Below, in pieces: positions 59,948-64,000 of a DNA stretch of 64,000 bases. Below the pieces are notes generated by a model. The model was given only the letters and a program-made list of their open reading frames with translations, had not been told where the DNA came from and did not search any database. The first letter of the stretch is position 1, and each line of letters opens with the position of its first letter. Position numbers and translations under genes: made by a program. This DNA is from an uncultured Eubacteriales bacterium. Its GTDB lineage: Bacteria; Bacillota; Clostridia; Oscillospirales; Oscillospiraceae. The DNA is taken from the NCBI GenBank assembly GCA_934572535.1, contig CAKTLJ010000002.1, forward strand, positions 76,965 to 140,964, read 5' to 3'.

Positions 59948-62602
59948 TCAGAACTGGGGCGTCCACAGGGAGATCAGCAGCACCGGCACGAACCAGAGCA
60001 GCAGGAAGAGGGACAGGTTCCAGGCGCACATGGAGCTGAGCGCCCCCGCGCTGGACAGGGTGGCGGTGAGGAAGACGCCGATGCAGGCGCTGACGTTCAC
60101 GAACCAGCTGGCCAGCTTGCCCGAGCGGCGGATGCGCTTGGCCCCGATGACGGCCTCGGCAAAGGGGGGCAGGCCCTCCTTGCACAGGACGGCGACGATG
60201 GCGTCGCTGTGGACCTGGTTGGGGCCGGACAGGGTCACGCGCCGCTGGAGGTCCGGGAAGGCGAGCTGGTCCATCGGCAGCCGCCCCCGCAGGCGGAGCC
60301 GCTGGGGGGTCAGGTTGAAGTCCCGGGTCACCAGGACGGGGTGGAGCTTGTGGGCAAAGAGGGCCCGCAGGGCGGGGATGATGTCCGGGTGCAGGTTGTA
60401 GCGCAGCACGAACATGGCGGCGATCTCGGCGTCGATGGCGCAGAAGACCGCGTCCTTGGCCCGGATGCCCTGGGGGAGGGACACGCCCTGGCGGCTCATG
60501 AAGTCGCTGTTGCCCACCAGGATCTGCTGGTTCTGGATCTGGGCCACCAGGCCGTTCTCCTGCATGATGAGCTTGTCCACCCCGATGTAGGCCCCGTGCG
60601 CCTCGTGCAGGATCCGGTCGAAGACGTAGGTCAGGCCGGAGCCGGAGGCGCGCACCGCCGAGGCGGCGAAGGAGACGGCCCGGTCCATGGTCCAGTTCCC
60701 AAAGGGGCGGGCGGTCACCATGGTCACGGTGCCGGGGGGATAGACGTCGTAGTCGCTGAGCATGGCGGCCTTGCAGCCCTTGCTGGCCAGCGCGCCCGGC
60801 CAACCGGCCAGGGCCACGCCCAGCTTGGCGAGCTTCTTGCCCAGGAGGCGCAGGGGCAGGCTGAACACCATGGAGGCCCCCAGGGTGGAGGCGGCGGTGA
60901 AGAGGGCCGACAGGGACCAGAACGCCAGCCAGGGCTGGTGATGGGCCACGGTGGTGATCATGGACAGGACGACGCAGGCCACCAGCAGCACCGGGGTCAG
61001 CCGCTGGAAGCGGAACTCCCCGTCGCTGAGGGTGCGGATGCGGCTTCCGAAGCCCTTGGGCAGGCCGATCCACTTGCGGAAGACGGACTGGTTCGTCAGC
61101 ACATTGGGGTCGTGGGTGACGACGTAGGGCTGGGCCACCGAGGCGGCGGTGCGGCAGGCCTGGCAGCGGGCCGACTGGGTGAAGTACTGGCCCATCAGGT
61201 GGAAGGTCAGCACCAGGCTGCAGGGGGCGAAGAAGGGGATGGTCTCGGTCCGCAGCTGGAAGGCCAGCAGGGAGAGGCCGTCCACCAGGGTGAAGAGGGC
61301 GGCCAGCAGGGCCAGGGTGTCCCCGTCGGGGGCCTTGTTGGTGAGCTGGACGAGCCCGTTCTTCAGCACGCTGCCGCACAGGATGGCCACCACCACGAAG
61401 AGGGCCATGCTCACGGGCAGGAAGAGGGCGGAGGGGATGAGCGCCGTCAGGGCGGCGATGGGCCCCAGGCCGCTCTCCAGGAAGGAGAGGAGCAGGAGGA
61501 CGCCGGTGACGGCGACCGAGGCGATGCACCTGCCCTTGAGGGCAGGGAGGCCCTGGCTGTACTCCAGGACCAGCTGGGCCGCCGGTGCGTCCGGGGGGAC
61601 CTCCGGCGCGGGACGGCCCTTGCGCTCCCGGCGGAGCCGGAAGCCCTCCGCCTGCGCGGCGGCCGCGCCGCCCTGGGGCTTGCTGAAGGGGGGCGTTTGG
61701 CGGGTCTTTTCCGACGAGGCGGGCTGGTCACCGCCCGGCTGGGCCTGGGCCTCGGCTTGGGGCGGCGTCTCCGGCTGGGGCTCTGCCCCGGCCTCTGCCT
61801 CTGCCCCGGCTTCCCCCTGGGGCGGCGCGTCTGGCTGCGGTTGGGCGTCCGCCTGGGGCTGTGCCTCCGCTTGCGGCTGCGCCTGGGCGGGGCCTTCGGC
61901 GGCTTGCGTCTGGGCGGGCTGTTCCGCCGGGGCTTCGGCCTGGTCGGCGGACGCCGCCTTCGGCGGCTCAGTCTGCTTGGCCGGTTGTGCCTGTTGCGTG
62001 GCCTGTGCCTGCTGGGCGGGAGCCGCCTGCTGGACGGGAGCTTCCTGCTGGACCTTCCCGGGGTCGGGGGTGAAGGTGATGAGGTCCGGCCCGTCCCCCT
62101 CGGGGACCCCGGTCTGGGCCGGAGGCGCGTCCGCAGGCTTGGGCTGCTGTGCGGGCTGTGCCTGCTTGGGCGGCTGCGGCGGTTGGGCGGGCTGTGCCTG
62201 CTTGGGCGGCTGCGGCGGTTGGGCGGGTTGCGCCTGCTTGGGCGGTTGTGCCGGTTGGGCGGGCTGCGCCTGCTTGGCAGGTTGTGCCTGCTTGGCAGGC
62301 TGCGGCGGTTGGGCGGGCTGTGCTTGCTTGGCGGGCTGCGCGGGTTGCGGCGGCTTAACGGGCTGGGCCTGCTTGGCAGGCTGCGGCGGCTGGACGGGCG
62401 GCTTGGGCTGCGGGGCAGCGGGCGGGGGCGTCACCGGTTGGGGCGCGGCGATGGTGGGCTGGACCGGGGACGTTGGAGGGGCCGGGGTCTGTGGCTCCTC
62501 CGGGGGCAGGGGGACCGAAGGCGTGGGTGTGGGGTCCGGCGGGGTGTAGTCGGCGTATTCCCACAGAATGTCCCCTAAGGTAAAGTTGTTGTCATCGGAC
62601 AT
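59948..62602 (-). CDS. Pro/Gln-rich protein with a degenerate P-type ATPase fold
   Basis: An 884-residue protein. Residues 1 to about 300 are low-complexity (Pro, Gln, Ala, Lys repeats). The rest is a polytopic membrane protein whose segment order follows heavy-metal P-type ATPases. Residues 606-630 align with the phosphorylation loop but read SDYDVYPPGT where DKTGT is expected. VGNSDFM (about 695) matches the nucleotide-domain VGN motif. LVTRDFN (about 757) replaces the TGDN motif, and SDAIVAVL (from about 798) replaces the region after GDGxND. The ATPase is therefore probably inactive. It starts 22 bases after the rlmB stop. Function unknown. Confidence 0.75.
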   Translation of the reverse strand: MSDDNNFTLGDILWEYADYTPPDPTPTPSVPLPPEEPQTPAPPTSPVQPTIAAPQPVTPPPAAPQPKPPVQPPQPAKQAQPVKPPQPAQPAKQAQPAQPPQPAKQAQPAKQAQPAQPAQPPKQAQPAQPPQPPKQAQPAQPPQPPKQAQPAQQPKPADAPPAQTGVPEGDGPDLITFTPDPGKVQQEAPVQQAAPAQQAQATQQAQPAKQTEPPKAASADQAEAPAEQPAQTQAAEGPAQAQPQAEAQPQADAQPQPDAPPQGEAGAEAEAGAEPQPETPPQAEAQAQPGGDQPASSEKTRQTPPFSKPQGGAAAAQAEGFRLRRERKGRPAPEVPPDAPAAQLVLEYSQGLPALKGRCIASVAVTGVLLLLSFLESGLGPIAALTALIPSALFLPVSMALFVVVAILCGSVLKNGLVQLTNKAPDGDTLALLAALFTLVDGLSLLAFQLRTETIPFFAPCSLVLTFHLMGQYFTQSARCQACRTAASVAQPYVVTHDPNVLTNQSVFRKWIGLPKGFGSRIRTLSDGEFRFQRLTPVLLVACVVLSMITTVAHHQPWLAFWSLSALFTAASTLGASMVFSLPLRLLGKKLAKLGVALAGWPGALASKGCKAAMLSDYDVYPPGTVTMVTARPFGNWTMDRAVSFAASAVRASGSGLTYVFDRILHEAHGAYIGVDKLIMQENGLVAQIQNQQILVGNSDFMSRQGVSLPQGIRAKDAVFCAIDAEIAAMFVLRYNLHPDIIPALRALFAHKLHPVLVTRDFNLTPQRLRLRGRLPMDQLAFPDLQRRVTLSGPNQVHSDAIVAVLCKEGLPPFAEAVIGAKRIRRSGKLASWFVNVSACIGVFLTATLSSAGALSSMCAWNLSLFLLLWFVPVLLISLWTPQF
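62151..62294. repeat. 36-bp tandem repeat in the Pro/Gln-rich domain
   Basis: Four copies with an exact 36-base period (starts at 62151, 62187, 62223 and 62259), each encoding 12 residues of the PPKQAQPAQPPQ type. Degenerate copies continue to about 62400. Copy number may vary between strains. Confidence 0.85.
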
Positions 62603-62624
62603 AGGAAAGCCTCACAAATCGGAA

Positions 62625-63407
62625 TCACAGGCGCTGGCGGACGGCTTCGTAGAGCAGGATGGCGGCGGCAGCGCTGGCGTTGAGGGAGTTGAGTTTGCCC
62701 TTCATGGGGATGCGCACCAGGAAGTCGCAGGTCTCGCTGACCAGGCGGCCCATGCCGTCGCCCTCGGAACCGATGACGATGACGGCGGGCCCCTTCAGGT
62801 CGGCCTCGTAGAGGGAGGTGGTCCCGTCGGCGGCGGTGCCGAAGATCCACAGCCCCTCCTTTTTCAGGTCCTTGAGCAGGGAGGGCAGGTTGGCCACCCG
62901 GGCCACGGGCAGGTGGGAGACCGCCCCGGCGGAGGTCTTGGCCACCACGGCGGTGAGTCCGGCGCTCCTGCGCTTGGGGATCACCACGCCGTGGGCCCCG
63001 GCGCACTCGGCGGTGCGGATGACCGCGCCCAGGTTGTGGGGGTCGGAAAGCTCGTCGCAGACCACGAGCAGGGGCGGCTCGCCCCGGTCCCGGGCAAGCT
63101 GGAGGATGTCCTCCACGGAGACGTACTCCCGCACGGAGGCCACGGCGATGACGCCCTGGTGGGCGTGGGTGCGGCTCATCTTATCCAGCTTGTTCTTGTC
63201 GGCGTCGGCCACCACGATGCCCTGCTTGCGGGCGGTGGAGGCGATATGACCCAGGGCGGCGTCCACCTCGCCCTTCATGATAAAGATCTTGTCGATGTTG
63301 GTCCCGGCCCGGAGGGCTTCGATGACCGCGTTGCGGCCCTCGATGATGCCGTCGGCCTCCTCCTGAGGTGGGCGGGCGGGACGGGGATCACTGCGTTTTT
63401 CTTTCAT
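62625..63407 (-). CDS. rlmB: TrmH-family 23S rRNA (guanosine-2'-O)-methyltransferase
   Basis: A 260-residue SPOUT methyltransferase. After a basic N-terminal tail comes the substrate-binding domain (EGRNAVIEALRAG), then the knot motifs NLGAVIRTAECAG, IVIGSEGDGM and LNASAAAAILLYE. The start at 63407 has CGGAG four bases upstream; the longer in-frame start would precede the promoter at 63481. It forms a unit with the downstream pseudo-ATPase gene. Confidence 0.94.
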   Translation of the reverse strand: MKEKRSDPRPARPPQEEADGIIEGRNAVIEALRAGTNIDKIFIMKGEVDAALGHIASTARKQGIVVADADKNKLDKMSRTHAHQGVIAVASVREYVSVEDILQLARDRGEPPLLVVCDELSDPHNLGAVIRTAECAGAHGVVIPKRRSAGLTAVVAKTSAGAVSHLPVARVANLPSLLKDLKKEGLWIFGTAADGTTSLYEADLKGPAVIVIGSEGDGMGRLVSETCDFLVRIPMKGKLNSLNASAAAAILLYEAVRQRL

Positions 63408-63480
63408 AATACTCCGATCCTGGCCGGAGAGCGGCCAAAGGAAGAATTTTGGGTAGAACTCGTCCATTTTGGACATACCG

Positions 63481-63489
63481 ATTATAGCA
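63481..63489 (-). promoter_or_regulatory. Extended -10 promoter of rlmB
   Basis: TGCTATAAT on the minus strand, 74 bases before the start; the -35 is poor. Confidence 0.6.
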
Positions 63490-63588
63490 TGGATTTGGGT
63501 CGAGCAAAAGGGGTTTTCCCGGGAAATTCCTTCCGCAGGAGAATTGCGGCCCGGCGGAAAAAGTTTTTTGAAAACTTGCAAATTGGCG

Positions 63589-63617
63589 TTGACAAATGGA
63601 GCGGGATTTGGTATCAT
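63589..63617 (+). promoter_or_regulatory. Promoter of the tRNA cluster
   Basis: TTGACA, 17-base spacer, TATCAT, ending 36 bases before tRNA-Val. A stable-RNA-type strong promoter. Confidence 0.85.
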
Positions 63618-63652
63618 ACACCTTGCGCCTGGGGAATACTCTGGGCTGACTC

Positions 63653-63728
63653 GGGAGCATAGCTCAGCTGGGAGAGCACATGCCTTACAAGCATGGGGTC
63701 ACAGGTTCGAGCCCTGTTGTTCCCACCA
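63653..63728 (+). tRNA. tRNA-Val (anticodon TAC), CCA encoded
   Basis: Acceptor arms GGGAGCA and TGTTCCC pair with one G-U. The D arm AGCTCAGCTGGGAGAGC, an anticodon loop CTTACAA and the T arm ACAGG-TTCGAGC-CCTGT are all present, followed by ACCA. Confidence 0.97.
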
Positions 63729-63736
63729 ATCCATCT

Positions 63737-63813
<77 letters not shown>

Positions 63814-63867
63814 CTTTTTCTCTTGACGGAGAGGAGCCTCGTTCGTCATCCGAAGGATGGGGGAAAG

Positions 63868-63886
63868 GTCCCTTCCGCGTCGCCAC
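63868..63886 (+). repeat. Duplicate of the tRNA-Asp 3' end
   Basis: GTCCCTTCCGCGTCGCCAC is identical to 63796-63814, the 3' half of the T arm and acceptor of tRNA-Asp, 72 bases downstream. The 53 bases between are not tRNA-like. It could be a leftover attachment site or tRNA fragment. Confidence 0.75.
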
Positions 63887-63927
63887 ATTTTTTATTTTAT
63901 ATTTTGATTCCTTTGGGATCAAGATTT

Positions 63928-64000
<73 letters not shown>

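Noticed and set aside
62151..62400. CRISPR-like array
   Set aside because: The 36-base period has no unique spacers; repeats are contiguous and in frame within a coding region.
60209..62578. Plus-strand open frame opposite the pseudo-P-type ATPase gene
   Set aside because: Its Gly/Leu/Arg repeats are just the complement of the Pro/Gln repeats; no ribosome site or motif. The minus-strand frame has membrane segments, a ribosome site and operon spacing.

Overview
The window reads as a chromosomal segment of a high-GC, low-motility gut Firmicute of the Oscillospiraceae type (Flavonifractor/Intestinimonas/Pseudoflavonifractor-like). The reasons are Gram-positive gene orders (rnpA-yidD-yidC-jag, noc-parA-parB, hfq/ylmE/sepF/divIVA), a sporulation-type SpoVB flippase, long-form Hpf, butyrate-pathway genes (hbd, crt, a butyryl-CoA:acetate CoA-transferase) and strong GGAGG ribosome sites with several TTG/GTG starts. 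The taxonomic placement is an inference from gene content and codon use; no 16S gene is present.

Layout. 1-6.6 kb: origin-proximal genes (rnpA partial, yidD, yidC, jag), then an esterase, holB, ricT and a DUF1292 gene. 6.7-9.7 kb (minus strand): crt-hbd with a decayed second crt tail between them, and a DUF554 membrane protein. 9.8-13.8 kb: hpf, a SpoVB-like flippase, tadA, a candidate small RNA and a DMT transporter. 13.9-16.7 kb: a secreted protein made of two repeats followed by a two-component system. 16.8-22.6 kb (minus): xpt, a BMP lipoprotein and a NupOPQ-type nucleoside ABC transporter. 22.8-24.2 kb: the CoA-transferase. 24.3-30.4 kb: noc, parA, parB, two perfect parS sites, a membrane coiled-coil protein, serS, mscL, a 59-residue membrane protein and rsmG. 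30.4-36 kb: a MinD-like ATPase, a methylglyoxal-synthase homologue with a changed catalytic residue, hisS, two paralogous membrane proteins and aspS. 36.1-41.7 kb (minus): xth, then the dtd-MBL-hemZ-kinase-mrp gene row. 41.7-50.3 kb: a lipoprotein, a hairpin-rich spacer, miaB, mutS, mutL, miaA, hfq. 50.3-59.1 kb: an HlyD-like protein, ylmE, sepF, divIVA, ileS, an acyltransferase, lspA, rluD. 59.2-63.4 kb (minus): lexA with its own operator, a Pro/Gln-rich protein with a degenerate P-type ATPase fold, and rlmB. 63.6-64 kb: tRNA-Val, tRNA-Asp and tRNA-Phe.

How it fits together. Most genes are information processing (tRNA charging and modification, mismatch repair, SOS control), chromosome segregation and division, with metabolic islands for butyrate formation and purine salvage. 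The xpt-bmp-nup row is a coherent uptake-and-salvage operon. Crt and Hbd supply two consecutive steps of the acetyl-CoA to butyryl-CoA route, and the CoA-transferase 15 kb away can carry out its terminal step; thiolase, butyryl-CoA dehydrogenase and Etf are not in the window.

The most unusual items are the pseudo-P-type ATPase (59948-62602), the methylglyoxal-synthase homologue with Asp to Ser at the catalytic position, the secreted-repeat/two-component locus with 11-bp direct repeats, a possible pseudoknot in the xpt leader, the crt remnant, and arrays of short trinucleotide-loop hairpins in two spacers. All assignments come from reading the sequence and remembered family motifs; no database search was possible.
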